A DNA stretch of 64,000 nt from Schizochytrium sp. TIO01. Taxonomy: Eukaryota; Sar; Bigyra; Thraustochytrida; Thraustochytriidae. Positions 22,107-32,264 of this stretch are shown piece by piece (within the stretch, counting starts at the first letter, position 1; the number at the start of each line of letters is the position of its first letter). Under the pieces are notes generated by a model. That model was not told where the DNA came from and made no database searches. It saw only the letters and a program-made list of their open reading frames with translations. Both the position numbers and the translations under genes were made by a program. The DNA lies in NCBI GenBank assembly GCA_004764695.1, contig SMSO01000025.1:4442862-4506861 (forward strand), given 5' to 3'.

Positions 22107-22414
22107 ACTAAATGCAATTTTGGTCACGCGAACATGGGAAAAGTATTTCATTTAGGTTTTGCTCTGTTGTTGAATTAAATGTCATTAATGACCTAAGTGA
22201 GCGTCTTATCTTCTTTAAAACAATTAGACCTTTTGTAACACCTGAATGCTGCTCCTCCAACGAATCTGTAATAGATCAAATTGGAAATCGATACACATTT
22301 ATTCGTAATTTAATAATGATTTTTAATAAACTCACATATATATACTTAAGCTAGCCTCCCTGTTTCAACAGCGGTGATCACAACCGTTCATGGGAATTCA
22401 CATTGGATGACCAG
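22107..22414. other. Spacer between EF-hand gene and tRNA
   Basis: AT-rich 3' flank of the EF-hand gene. Short frames only, and nothing else recognised. Confidence 0.5.
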
Positions 22415-22486
22415 TTCCAGATAGTATAGTGGCTAGTATCCCCGCCTGTCACGCGGGAGACCCGGGTTCAATTCCCGGTCTGGAAA
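22415..22486 (+). tRNA. tRNA-Asp (anticodon GUC)
   Basis: A 72-base cloverleaf is complete. The acceptor stem TTCCAGA pairs with TCTGGAA over 7 bp. U8 and A9 are present. The D stem is GTAT/GTAT with a G10-U25 pair. The anticodon stem is CCCGC/GCGGG around loop CTGTCAC, giving anticodon GTC at 22448-22450. The T arm is CCGGG-TTCAATT-CCCGG. There is no intron. G10-U25 and the GUC anticodon are known aspartate identity elements in yeast. The discriminator base (22486) is A, whereas eukaryotic tRNA-Asp normally carries G73. The T arm supplies the Pol III B box, and a T run follows. Confidence 0.96.
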
Positions 22487-22493
22487 GCGATTA

Positions 22494-22502
22494 TTTTTTT
22501 TT
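22494..22502 (+). terminator. Pol III T-run terminator
   Basis: Nine consecutive thymines eight bases after the tRNA 3' end, as expected for RNA polymerase III termination. Confidence 0.85.
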
Positions 22503-23176
22503 ACCCTGAAATATATATATTTAATGTAAAAGAAAGTAAATAATTTTTTAAAGAAAGAATCTTCAAGGGAATGTTATTCGAAGAAATATGGTTTTTAGTT
22601 CTGTTGAGTGGAAACTTGCCATGATGACCACAGGGTACATCGGTGTTCAATGGTATACAATTTTTCACACTTGTTTGACTGTAAATGTAAAGAATCAGTC
22701 TAAATATTTTGAAAATAGTAGTAAATGGTTTGATTTTGAGATTATGTCTTGATATTATCTTTATAAACAGAAGAAAAAGAAAATAACATATTTGGGTTCA
22801 GTCAACTTGAGTGGGCATCATACCATGCAAGTTCTCAGTGGCAAAGAACTGCCATTATGACAGAGCTTATTCATTTGTGTATGTACCTTTCGAATTTTAT
22901 AGCAAAATTTGACAACAAGGCGTCTTTTATGTAAATTTCCTTAAATTCTTGATATTCTCATTTTTTGATGTGTTGACGCGGATTCAGCAGAGTTTCCAGC
23001 TTGTTTAGAGCCCTAGTGAACGTTGCATTTAACCCCCCTCTACAAATACTGGACCTTGTTTGAGCCGAAACCAAAAGTGATAAACGATAGGCGAGAAAAA
23101 AAAGAAGAAAAAGTTGCTATTAACTCAGAGAATAGAGATTTAGAGAATTATTTAGGCATTATCAAAGGAACATCAT
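22503..23176. other. Intergenic, no gene seen
   Basis: AT-rich spacer between the tRNA and the 3' end of the first transporter gene. No domain-bearing frame or repeat was recognised. Confidence 0.5.
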
Positions 23177-24940
23177 TTACATAACCTGCAGTTCAACGGC
23201 TGACGAAGGCACTCGGGTAGAAGAGTGGCGCGAAAGCTCCCGGGTGCGGTCATTCTCATCGCTGTGGGAAGACATGACCTTGTCTTCAGCAATGATTTCG
23301 CCAGAGTTAGATTTTTCAATCAGGGAAGGCTGAAACTTGAGTGCACGCAATGTCTCCTGCTCAAGTTTGAAAGCGCGCTTCAAGTAAATTCCAAGCGCAA
23401 CAGAACAGGCCGTACTAAAGAGCGTTGCACACAGGAAGTAAATATAAGTACCCTTGCTCTTGATCTCATCGACGTTAAAGTCCGTAAGAGAGGACTTCTC
23501 GTAGATGGCAGTCTCAATGAGGCCAAGCAAAAACGGGCCAGGGCTGGTCACAGTAAAAGCAATGGAAAGGTTCACACTGCCATCGGCAACGCCACCGGGG
23601 AAGTTTGCTGTGGAAATGACGGCCATACAACTGACAATTCCTCCGAAACCAAAACCTACAAAGCAGCATGCTAGGTAAGCACCAGGGAGAGTGGGCCAAG
23701 CGACATAAATGACGATACCTGCAAACAACAGGGCATTCCAAAGAGTGTTGACATGGGGCCAGTTGAAGTGGGCATAAATGATGGTTGAAACGAGACGCGA
23801 CAGAATAATGAGGGCCAGGAAGGTCATAGTCAGATCGAACGTGACAGCATCGGCCATGTCATCATCGACAAGATCGCCAGCAAGGTTTCCAAGAGAGTTC
23901 AAAAAGATTGAGCCAATACCATATGCAAAAAATGCAGACACGGAAGTCAGCCAAACAACCGGGCTAGTCCAGTACTCCTTGCGTGTGGGCCTGCGCTCCG
24001 TAGCATACGCAGGTGGTGGGGTGCTCGAGCGAGAGGGAATTTCGGGGGCGATGCTAGATCCAACACGAGCATGAGATTCCGATGAAAAATCTTCAAGGGT
24101 GCCACCGAGTGAGTTTTGGTGAAGATCGATCGATGTGCTTCCCGCGGCGCCAGCTTGAGTGTCGTGCAAAAGGTTGCTGCCCAAGTCCTCCTGGTACTGA
24201 TTCTGTTGTTGCGAAGTAGACTTGATGCCTTCGCTCGGGAGGACGATGGATCCAGGGACCATGGAAGGCACCGGGATGTCAGGCACCGGGAGTTCCAGAG
24301 ACGGAATTTCCTCGAATCGGTCGCGCACCATGTACTTGATACGAAAAGCAGCACATGCAATGTAGATTCCAAGAATAACAATGTAGTTGTTTGTAAGGGT
24401 GAGAGGAGTCATGCCATAGTAGAAGAGAACCACAAAAAGACAACTGCCAATACCAAGAGAGAAGGACTGAAAAGCCGTAGCCTTGCGGCGCTTGGCCTTA
24501 TCACTCGCGAAGAGGTAGTTGGTGATGGTCATACTCTGATAGAATGAGATACCCAAGCCGGCACTCCAAAGTAAGAAACCAATACACACGAGGGGCATCG
24601 ATACAGTTTCATCAGCGTTGTCAGCATGGACCACGGTACCAATCAAAAGTCCCAAACCAGCGCATACAATAATGGCACTGATAACACTCACAAGACGGTC
24701 CATCTCGCTCGGACTGAGGTTTCTGAAGTTGCTCATGTAGAACTTAGCAAAAGGATACGAGATCAGACCATAGCCAAGTTGAAGCATAACACCAGCAATC
24801 ACGACATCCGAGCTCTCGAGACCTGCAGCCTGGAGCTTAGGCGTGAGCATTGGAAACGCATAAACGATACCATTAAAGGTGCATGTGAGCGTGCATGCGA
24901 GGAAGCACGCCCATGACTCAAACCACCCCTTGCCTGTCAT
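23177..24940 (-). CDS. MFS transporter array member A1
   Basis: The protein has 587 residues from a genuine ATG and twelve predicted membrane segments (about 12-30, 46-66, 83-103, 114-136, 157-177, 183-202, 326-350, 367-390, 398-417, 421-443, 456-478, 498-520). A cytosolic loop of about 120 residues splits the two six-helix halves. The loop opens with RDRFEEIPSLELP, carries GSIVLPS at 230-236 and ends in ERRPTRKEY. A PPxY peptide (PPAY, 309-312) sits just before ERRPTR; such peptides bind WW domains of NEDD4-type ubiquitin ligases. TM7 reads SPVVWLTSVSAFFAYGIG. The TM10-TM11 signature is FPGGVADGSVNL. The tail ends SAVELQVM. The fold is MFS, with a nodulin-like/MCH1-like look; the substrate is unknown. 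It is the most 3' member of the array, and a (CTG)n tract lies just upstream of its ATG. Confidence 0.93.
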   Translation of the reverse strand: MTGKGWFESWACFLACTLTCTFNGIVYAFPMLTPKLQAAGLESSDVVIAGVMLQLGYGLISYPFAKFYMSNFRNLSPSEMDRLVSVISAIIVCAGLGLLIGTVVHADNADETVSMPLVCIGFLLWSAGLGISFYQSMTITNYLFASDKAKRRKATAFQSFSLGIGSCLFVVLFYYGMTPLTLTNNYIVILGIYIACAAFRIKYMVRDRFEEIPSLELPVPDIPVPSMVPGSIVLPSEGIKSTSQQQNQYQEDLGSNLLHDTQAGAAGSTSIDLHQNSLGGTLEDFSSESHARVGSSIAPEIPSRSSTPPPAYATERRPTRKEYWTSPVVWLTSVSAFFAYGIGSIFLNSLGNLAGDLVDDDMADAVTFDLTMTFLALIILSRLVSTIIYAHFNWPHVNTLWNALLFAGIVIYVAWPTLPGAYLACCFVGFGFGGIVSCMAVISTANFPGGVADGSVNLSIAFTVTSPGPFLLGLIETAIYEKSSLTDFNVDEIKSKGTYIYFLCATLFSTACSVALGIYLKRAFKLEQETLRALKFQPSLIEKSNSGEIIAEDKVMSSHSDENDRTRELSRHSSTRVPSSAVELQVM

Positions 24941-24951
24941 TTGGCGCCCAC

Positions 24952-24983
<32 letters not shown>
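24952..24983. repeat. (CAG)n/(CTG)n triplet repeat in the 5' leader of A1
   Basis: About ten uninterrupted triplets, reading CTG on the coding strand, located 12-43 bases upstream of the A1 start codon and so probably inside its 5' UTR. Confidence 0.9.
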
Positions 24984-24984
<1 letters not shown>

Positions 24985-25706
24985 TTTACGTTTGCACGCG
25001 AAGGGTTTCGTTCGGTTTAAAGATGCTGCGTTTGGCGGACGTGCTCAGCAGCGGCGTCTTTTACTTGCAAGCAAGTGCGGCCTCAAAGCGAAAAGCAGCC
25101 CGCTCGGGAGGAAGTGAGCCGATCTCGTGGACGGGCTTTCTTTTTTCTTGATCACCTCGCCAGGGCCTCCTTGCTTGCCCTCCTAGCCCAGAAGCAGCTC
25201 AACTTCTCAGCTCGTCACTGCCCGCTCTTATCCATGAATTGGTCGTTTGGTCGCCCAATCAGCGTGTTGATGTTGATTTGTCGCAGTTCTTCCTTTCCTT
25301 TCCTCGCAATTCTGGCACGCTCATCATTTACACGTTCCACCCCTTGTCTTGTATCATATCTCCCCCTCCATATTCCCTTTCCATTCTCGATCATATTCTC
25401 TTGTTTGTAGAAGTGCCTCACTTCGACCTTCTCCAATGAAGAAGCTCGTCTCCTAAGGCTCTGATTGGGTGTGCAAGTGATGCAGCCGTGAAAGAGTGCA
25501 GGCGGTCGCAGCTGTTCCGATCACCTCACCTGCCTGGTTACCTGCCTACCTGCCATCGCTATCGAAGGATGAACCGAGGGCAGAAGCACCGGCGGCTCCC
25601 TGTTGGCAGTCTCATCGATTCCTGCCCTCCGTTCGAGTCTTGTAATGTGCGCACGGGACAGAAAGTCTTTCTTTCTTCATTCATTCTTTCTTTCTTTCTT
25701 TTCAAT

Positions 25707-25780
25707 TCAATGCAACAATGCAACTCAATGCCATTCGATGCCATTCGATACAATCCGATGCCATTCGATGCAATTCAATC
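25707..25780. repeat. Degenerate 10-base tandem repeat
   Basis: Seven head-to-tail copies of a 10-base unit close to CGATGCCATT / CAATGCAATT, directly after a CTTT-rich stretch. Copies differ at one to three positions. Confidence 0.75.
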
Positions 25781-27068
25781 CTTCAAAGTCCTCAATGTGC
25801 TTCTCTGTGCCGCTCTGCTGTTGAATGAGCCGCGCTCTCCCCATTGGCCAAGGCCCGCGCGTGCGTTTGCCTGAGAGGCCTCTGCCTTTAAGACGTCGCA
25901 TGAGAAGTCGAGAGCCGCTGTTTCCACGAACAGCGCAAGCCCTCAGAGAGAGGGGGCATCGTGGGAGTCATGGCAGAGCTGGCGAATGGTTCTCGGCAAC
26001 TTGGGTCAGGAGTTACCGGAAGTTGCAGCGTTAGCAGTACCTATCGGTATTGTTAGGAGTGCCGGTGATGGTAAGTTTATCTCGAGTTATGGATCATGCC
26101 GGGCTAGCTTTCTTTCAGGTTCAAGGTCCAGGGCAAGCACAATTTAGAGCTCGCAGTCTGACATTGAAGGAATCTTGCTCGCTGGCTTAGTTGTGGCGTG
26201 CTGGGTAGGTTAGTTAGGCTGGGGTCGTGTGAGGATGGAAGAGCTTGGATTAGGTGGGAAGCTGTGAAGGTGCTAGAAACGTCAAGTCAGTGAACGGGAG
26301 TTGGAGAGAAGGATAGCCGGGTGTGCGGCTCTAGGGAATACACTACTGCTAGACACTGTTTCCATATCTTTAAGTACACTCTGTGACAGTGGTACGTAGT
26401 AGGTTAGTAACTATGTATAGGTGCAACTGCGCGAACAGGACGAGCAGAAATCTGGTCGCCACACTTAGTTCTTTTGGGGAATGGCCGCAATATCGTGGAA
26501 GCGGCTCCATGAAAAGTTGCAAGACGCCAGACATAATCACTGAAACCCTCTCTGTATTCAAGCGTGATGAGTCATCAAGCTGAAGATGATCTTGAGTGAA
26601 GTTGCAATTTTGGACACATACTGGAATCTCTGTATGGAGCTTCTGTGAAACACATAAGCACAACATATAATCAGTAGTCCTCTCAAAATGATAGGCAACC
26701 CGAACAGATTTGCAATATGCGGCTGCTGTGGCAGGCACATTGCAACTGCTGCTGCAGCTGAGCTATTGGGCGAAAGCAGTTTCTCGAAACGGTGCGCGCC
26801 GGATAAATACCTGCAACCTTCTAGTTCAAGTCATGGTGTCAGTAGGAGTAAACAAATCACACGGTGTGTGCGAGCATTCAGTTTATAATACCCTACGTCA
26901 ATTCCACCTGGTTCGGTGGGCAAAGAAATATCGAAAGTATTTGCAAGATAAAACGAATCTAAAACGCGATAAAATTTAAGATGTTGGAAATATATTTCTG
27001 ATTCACTGACCGGCACTGCAATGGAAAACTGAAGCGAGTACTTAAACTTTCAAGCTCCCGTGAATTGT

Positions 27069-28901
27069 TTACATAAATAAAAGCTCTAAAGCGGATGGCC
27101 CTGAGTCTGCAGAAGACCTACTCAATGCCCGCGATACGCGCGATGTTCCTTGGTGAGTTATGCGAGACAGTTCAATCTCCTGCTGGTCACGTGCACCATG
27201 GACAGCATGAGCTTCGTGACGAAAGTGGTCGCTCTGATGTTCTGCAAGCGCACGCAAAATATGACCTGGCTGGCTGTGTCGGCTAGAAGTCTCCCGTTCT
27301 AGTTTAAAAGATTTGTTCAGATAAACTCCAAGTGCTGCGGAGCAGGCGGTACTGAAAAAAGTGACACTTAGAAAATAAATGTAGGTGCTTATGCTTTTGA
27401 TCTCCGCCTCATTGAAATTCGTTAATGGAGATTTGGCATAGATTACCGTCATGAGAAGCAAAAGAACAAAGGGACCAAGGTTCATGAGTGAGAATGCGAC
27501 AGCCAGATTAATGGCGCTGTCCGCCACACCTCCAGGGAAACTGGTCGTAGAAATTACAGAGGTGCAGGTCATTATGCCACCGAAGCCAAAGCCGACCAAC
27601 CCTGTTGCTACATACGCCCCGGTGAGTGTTGGATAAGCAACGTATATGATGAGGCCTGCGAAGAGAAACACGTTCCAAATGGTGTTGATGTGTGCCCATT
27701 TAAAATGAGCGTAAATTATGAACACAAGAACGCGAGCAAATAGGACTAGCCCTAAAAAGGTCATAGTGAGAGAAAATGTAGTCTGGCTTACTGAGGACGC
27801 GTCTACTATTTCCTCAGCAAGGTTCCCCAGAGAGTAAAGGTAGATTGCCCCAATACCAAATGCAAAGAAACCTGACACGGTTGTTAGCCATACCACAGGA
27901 TCTTTCAAGTAGTCTAGTCGCGTTGGGCGTCGTGAAATCGTACGAATAAGCTGGTCGAGAGCCTGTGCTGTGCCACTCAATGACGTCTCATCCTCGTCAT
28001 CGTTGGTTTCACGCTCTAGCTCGATTGGTCTACTTTGCCGTGGTGAATAATCCAATGTGTTTCCTTCGAGGTCGTTGTTGACAATAACACCGCTACTTAC
28101 ATCTTCTGCATCATCAGTAAGCCGGCCCCTCTCTTCTAGTTCTGAATTATCCATAACCACAGCAGCCGAAGAAGAAGATGCAGAAGTTGCAAGTGCAAGT
28201 GAGTCACTCACAATGGATTCACCAGGAATATGTAAAGTAGGAATCTCGTCGAAACGATCTCGTACCATGTAACGAATGCGAACAGTTGAGATAAGAATAT
28301 ATATTGCAAAAAGCACCACATAAACATTGACCAAGGAAAAACTCGGAAGAGTGCAATAAAGCATCGCTGCAAAAAGACAGCTTGCAATTGCCTTCCCCAC
28401 TGACATAATTGAGACTGCCTTGCGCCGCAAACCCTTGTCCCTTGCAAAAAGAAAATTCACAATCGTTGTACTCTGAAAGAAAGAAACACCCATCCCAATA
28501 CTCCATAAAAAATGCCCCGTGCATGTGAGCGTCAGTGATAGTGGTACATGATGCTGATCGCTGTATATTAAACCCGAGATCAAGACACAAAATGCAATGC
28601 AAACTAGAAGAGTGCATGCCGCACTGACAAATCTATCGAGCGCAAAAGGGCTGAGATTTAGAACATTGCCATTGTAAAACTTTGCAAATGGATAAGAAAT
28701 CACCGCATACCCTAACTGCAGCATAACACCAACCATGACTATATCTGTGCCTTGTAATCCTGCTTCTTGAAGTTTGGGCGTGAAAATAGGAAATGCATAG
28801 ATAATGCCATTAAATGCACAAGTCAGGATACAAGCCAGATAACAGGCATGGGACTCAAATGCACCTCGCACGATGACTGAGGGATCCTCGGTGTCGAGCA
28901 T
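27069..28901 (-). CDS. MFS transporter array member A2
   Basis: The protein has 610 residues from the ATG at 28901. The frame runs 37 codons further to a GTG, but the family alignment (juxtamembrane FESHACYLAC) places the start here. It has twelve membrane segments. TM1 reads CAFNGIIYAFPIFTPKL, and TM10-TM11 carries FPGGVADSAINL, where Gly-Ser of the A consensus is replaced by Ser-Ala. The TM6-TM7 loop begins RDRFDEIPTLHIP, lacks the VLPS peptide, has an acidic stretch (NDDEDE) and ends SRRPTRLDY. Leu-Met replaces the usual pair before Gly-Pro in TM11 (SLMNLGPFV). The tail is longer than in A1, rich in His and Arg, and ends PSALELLFM, nearly identical to A3. The substrate is unknown. Confidence 0.92.
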   Translation of the reverse strand: MLDTEDPSVIVRGAFESHACYLACILTCAFNGIIYAFPIFTPKLQEAGLQGTDIVMVGVMLQLGYAVISYPFAKFYNGNVLNLSPFALDRFVSAACTLLVCIAFCVLISGLIYSDQHHVPLSLTLTCTGHFLWSIGMGVSFFQSTTIVNFLFARDKGLRRKAVSIMSVGKAIASCLFAAMLYCTLPSFSLVNVYVVLFAIYILISTVRIRYMVRDRFDEIPTLHIPGESIVSDSLALATSASSSSAAVVMDNSELEERGRLTDDAEDVSSGVIVNNDLEGNTLDYSPRQSRPIELERETNDDEDETSLSGTAQALDQLIRTISRRPTRLDYLKDPVVWLTTVSGFFAFGIGAIYLYSLGNLAEEIVDASSVSQTTFSLTMTFLGLVLFARVLVFIIYAHFKWAHINTIWNVFLFAGLIIYVAYPTLTGAYVATGLVGFGFGGIMTCTSVISTTSFPGGVADSAINLAVAFSLMNLGPFVLLLLMTVIYAKSPLTNFNEAEIKSISTYIYFLSVTFFSTACSAALGVYLNKSFKLERETSSRHSQPGHILRALAEHQSDHFRHEAHAVHGARDQQEIELSRITHQGTSRVSRALSRSSADSGPSALELLFM

Positions 28902-30542
28902 GTTGATAACTGCAAGCGCTTCTCTCCAAAAACCAACGCCAGCTGGTCGCGTTATCAACCTGTTGAGGTTCTGCCTGGGCGTCCCTTGACCTCGGTGCCT
29001 AGTAGGGTCCACTTCTTTGATCGCCTAACTTTTAGGTGTCTCTTATATCGAGTTCTTCAAAACATAATATTCTAAGTAGCTACCTAAGCAGTAGTAGCTA
29101 CCTTGTTAATCTCGAGAAACAGAGCAGAAAGTCTCGGGTTTCATGAGGGATTTGGCAGTCAGTCACGCCACTCTTGGAGCTCTTAGAGTGCCCATATGAA
29201 TTGAATTGAATACCTCTCGAGCCTCAAGCCGAAGTCAATTGTAGCTGAAAGGCATGCGCGCATACTACTTTTACTTCACATATACGCACATTCTTGGAAC
29301 GCTGCTTGCTACTACTTACTAGATTATAGGCCATTGTAACACCATTCTGCCCATGCATGTTTGAGTTTCGATTCTTATTTTCTTTCTATAAAAAGGAATA
29401 GGCAATACCCACCCAGGTCTGTGCTGGCACAATTGGGAAACGTGGCACACGAATATAAGGATAACCAATCACATCTCTCTCGTAAAAACCCAGGAAACAA
29501 CATATTTATTTACAGGAGGTGGTGAAAGGCGCTTCGCGGTTTTATTTCTTCTTCGAGAAAAATGAGCAAAGAAAAGTAAAAACATTTCTATGGGATTCTC
29601 ATATATAGTATCCATAGAGCATATCTAATTACCCTTACTACCTGGTTGGCGCATGGCGAAATTATTCTCATCGAAAATTGTTGTCCAAACTTATTGATAA
29701 AAGGAGTCGTACTTAAGAGTGCTCGAAGCTTGGGATTTCGTCATTTACGAGGGCTTGTTAACATTTAATCGCGCAATGTAAAGAAACCCATCGTTATTGA
29801 TTAGAACAATAAGAAAGTATGATAGGAAAGAGGTTGTACGAAAACACAGTGCGAGTTCTCTGGAACAGACACCCTGCTATTCTTGTAGTGCTGGTTTATA
29901 CATGATGATGTGTAGAACCTACTCCTACTTATAGTGAAGCCTACCCGTGCGAAAGACAATTTTGATCTCAGAATAGATGATAAATGGATTATAACCTGTT
30001 TTTTGCTCACAAGCTTTTTGCTTCCAAGGCGAGAGGGGAAGGGGGGTTACGAAAGTAGCGCATCATTACTTCTTCACTCCACTAGTCAGAGGTAATCAGC
30101 TTAAATCCTTCAACTTAGGTAAAAACCCAGGCCAAGGCCAAAACAATCACTGATTACTTCCCAAAATCCCAAGATCTTAGTACTCGAATCAAGGACTGCA
30201 TAACTTAAATTCTCTATGACTACAAGCCCCAATCAATATTTTTAAACAATGGAGGGAGAATAATTCTCAGAAGAAGGGGCCGACAACAGAAGAATGAAAT
30301 TACGAGCCAACTATTCCAGGGTTCAATTTAGATCAATTCAGATATTCAGGAAATGAAATTTCCGCAAAGTCGCTGCTGGGCATTACGCTAAGTTAAACCT
30401 CAAGAATCCCTCCAAAATTTCATGTTAAAAAATTTAGATCGAACTTTATCAGAGAGAGGAGGGTGGAGAGACACAGAGAAAACAACAACAAAATTTTAAC
30501 AAATAGTTCCAAGCGTCGAGCAAGCGCTTCTAAGAAGTCTAC
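28902..30542. other. Spacer upstream of transporter A2
   Basis: 1.6 kb, AT-rich in its right two thirds. Short frames only. A direct repeat of a GTAGCTACCT word lies about 175-200 bases upstream of the A2 ATG. Confidence 0.5.
29076..29103. promoter_or_regulatory. Direct repeat GTAGCTACCT, possible cis-element
   Basis: The decamer occurs twice, at 29076-29085 and 29094-29103, with starts 18 bases apart. Related CTAGGTA/GTACCTA words occur upstream of other array members. A regulatory role is inferred only from position and recurrence. Confidence 0.3.
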
Positions 30543-32264
30543 TTACATGAACAGAAGCTCGAGCTCGGATGGACCTGAATCAACAGATAAAGCACGCTGC
30601 GCTTGATTACGACGGGCAGACAGCTCCGCCTCTGCACGTTCAAGCTCGTCTGCTGAAAATTCCTCATCCGGAGGGGAAAGTATCAGGGATGATGTTGTGT
30701 TTCGAAGAACTCGCATGGTTTCTTGCTCGAGCTTGAACGCTTTCTTAAGATGGATGCCAAGCGCTACAGAGCTAGCAATACCTAAAAGAGTAACCCCGAA
30801 AAGGTAAATAAAAGTGCTACTGCGTGTAACATCCGAAATTCTCCAATCTGTGAGAGGGAACTTCTTGTACACGCTTGTCTGCACAAGAGCAAGAAGAAAA
30901 GGCGCCATACTGACCAATGTGAACGCAAAAGCCAGATTGATACTGCCGTCAGCAACACCCCCGGGAAAGTTGGCAGTTGATATTATTGCAGTGCAACTCA
31001 CAATGCCTCCAAAGCCGAAGCCTACGAGCGCACTGGCCCCATATGCCCCTGCTAGCGAAGGATAACACACGTAGAATATTAATCCTCCAAAAAGCATCAT
31101 GTTCCAGAGCGTGTTGATGTGCGGCCAATTATAGTGTGCATATATTACAATAACCGCAATGCGAGCGGTGATGATGAAAGCTAGGAAGGTTAAGACAAGA
31201 TAAAATGTTGTCTGATCTACTTGATCCGCTTCCACGAGCTCCTTCGCAAGGTCCCCAAGAGAATACAAAAACACGCCACCAGTGCCATAGGCAAAGAACA
31301 CGGAGACTGAAGTCAGCCATACCAATGGACTTGTAAGATAGTCCCGATGTGTAGGTCTTCTAGAAGTCATGTGGACTGGAGGTGGAGTGAATGCGCGTAA
31401 ATTCGTATTCGATGGATCTAGATCGAGAGACACGTTCGACGAAGTTTCGCTTTCTTGGTCTCTAACTAGTTCGGAGCTTGATAGCTGAGGCCAGCGTCCT
31501 GGGGTGCTCTCCTCTATGCTGGCGCCGACCTCAGCCGGTGCATCCGCACTAGACCTCCGAGGTGGTGAGATGGACGGAAGTACTGAGGACCCTGAGACAA
31601 CAAATTGTTGCGGAATTTGGAGCGTCGGAATTTCATCGAAACGGTCCCGAACCATGTAGCGAATACGAAATGTCGAGTTGAGGATTGAAATTGCAAAAAC
31701 CACAACGTAATCGTCTGCTAAAGTGAAGTATGGGAGGGTGTAGTAGAACAGGGCTGTGAAAAGACAGCTGCCGACGCCCAAACCGATTGACATAATAGAA
31801 ATGGCTTTGCGTCGCAACGCTTTGTCCTTTGCAAATAAGTAGCTCGCAATTGTTGTGCTCTGGTAGAACGAAACTCCCAATCCTAAACTAAACCAAAAAT
31901 ATCCTAGACATGTCAAAGGCAGTGAGAGGGATTCATTGTGATATTCTGCATAGCGAACGAGTCCCATAAGGAAACAAAGTGACAGGCTCACAACTAAAGT
32001 GCTCACAACGCTGACGAGGCGGTCGAGCGTAAAAGGACTGAGGTTCATGAAATTACCCATATAAAATCTCGCAAAGGGGTATGAAATGATGCCGTAACCT
32101 AGAAGCAACATAACACCGACCATAACAACCCCTGAGCTATCGAATCCTGCCTTGAGAAATTTGGGTGTGAGAATCGGAAATGCATACACAAATCCATTAA
32201 ACATACAAGTTAGAGTACATGCTAAATAGCATGCGTGTGACTCCCAGGACCCCTTGCCAATCAT
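30543..32264 (-). CDS. MFS transporter array member A3
   Basis: The protein has 573 residues from a genuine ATG only about ten residues before TM1 (GKGSWESHACYLACTLTC). It has twelve membrane segments. The cytosolic TM2-TM3 loop reads NFMNLSPFTLDRLVS, where other MFS families have motif A. The TM4-TM5 loop is FAKDKALRRKAIS. The TM6-TM7 loop starts RDRFDEIPTLQIP, has SSVLPSISP, a TPPPVH peptide where A1 has PPAY, and ends SRRPTHRDY. TM7 has a Gly-Gly variant (AYGTGGVFLYSLGDLA). The TM10 signature is FPGGVADGSINL. The tail is charged and ends PSELELLFM. A2 and A3 share the closest tail sequence, suggesting they are sister copies. Confidence 0.93.
   Translation of the reverse strand: MIGKGSWESHACYLACTLTCMFNGFVYAFPILTPKFLKAGFDSSGVVMVGVMLLLGYGIISYPFARFYMGNFMNLSPFTLDRLVSVVSTLVVSLSLCFLMGLVRYAEYHNESLSLPLTCLGYFWFSLGLGVSFYQSTTIASYLFAKDKALRRKAISIMSIGLGVGSCLFTALFYYTLPYFTLADDYVVVFAISILNSTFRIRYMVRDRFDEIPTLQIPQQFVVSGSSVLPSISPPRRSSADAPAEVGASIEESTPGRWPQLSSSELVRDQESETSSNVSLDLDPSNTNLRAFTPPPVHMTSRRPTHRDYLTSPLVWLTSVSVFFAYGTGGVFLYSLGDLAKELVEADQVDQTTFYLVLTFLAFIITARIAVIVIYAHYNWPHINTLWNMMLFGGLIFYVCYPSLAGAYGASALVGFGFGGIVSCTAIISTANFPGGVADGSINLAFAFTLVSMAPFLLALVQTSVYKKFPLTDWRISDVTRSSTFIYLFGVTLLGIASSVALGIHLKKAFKLEQETMRVLRNTTSSLILSPPDEEFSADELERAEAELSARRNQAQRALSVDSGPSELELLFM

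Larger units (their letters stand above)
24941..27068. other. Spacer upstream of transporter A1
   Basis: 2.1 kb holding the A1 promoter, a triplet repeat next to the A1 ATG and a degenerate 10-base tandem repeat. Composition is more GC-rich than most spacers as far as about 26.3 kb. The open frames are short and show no domain. Confidence 0.5.
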
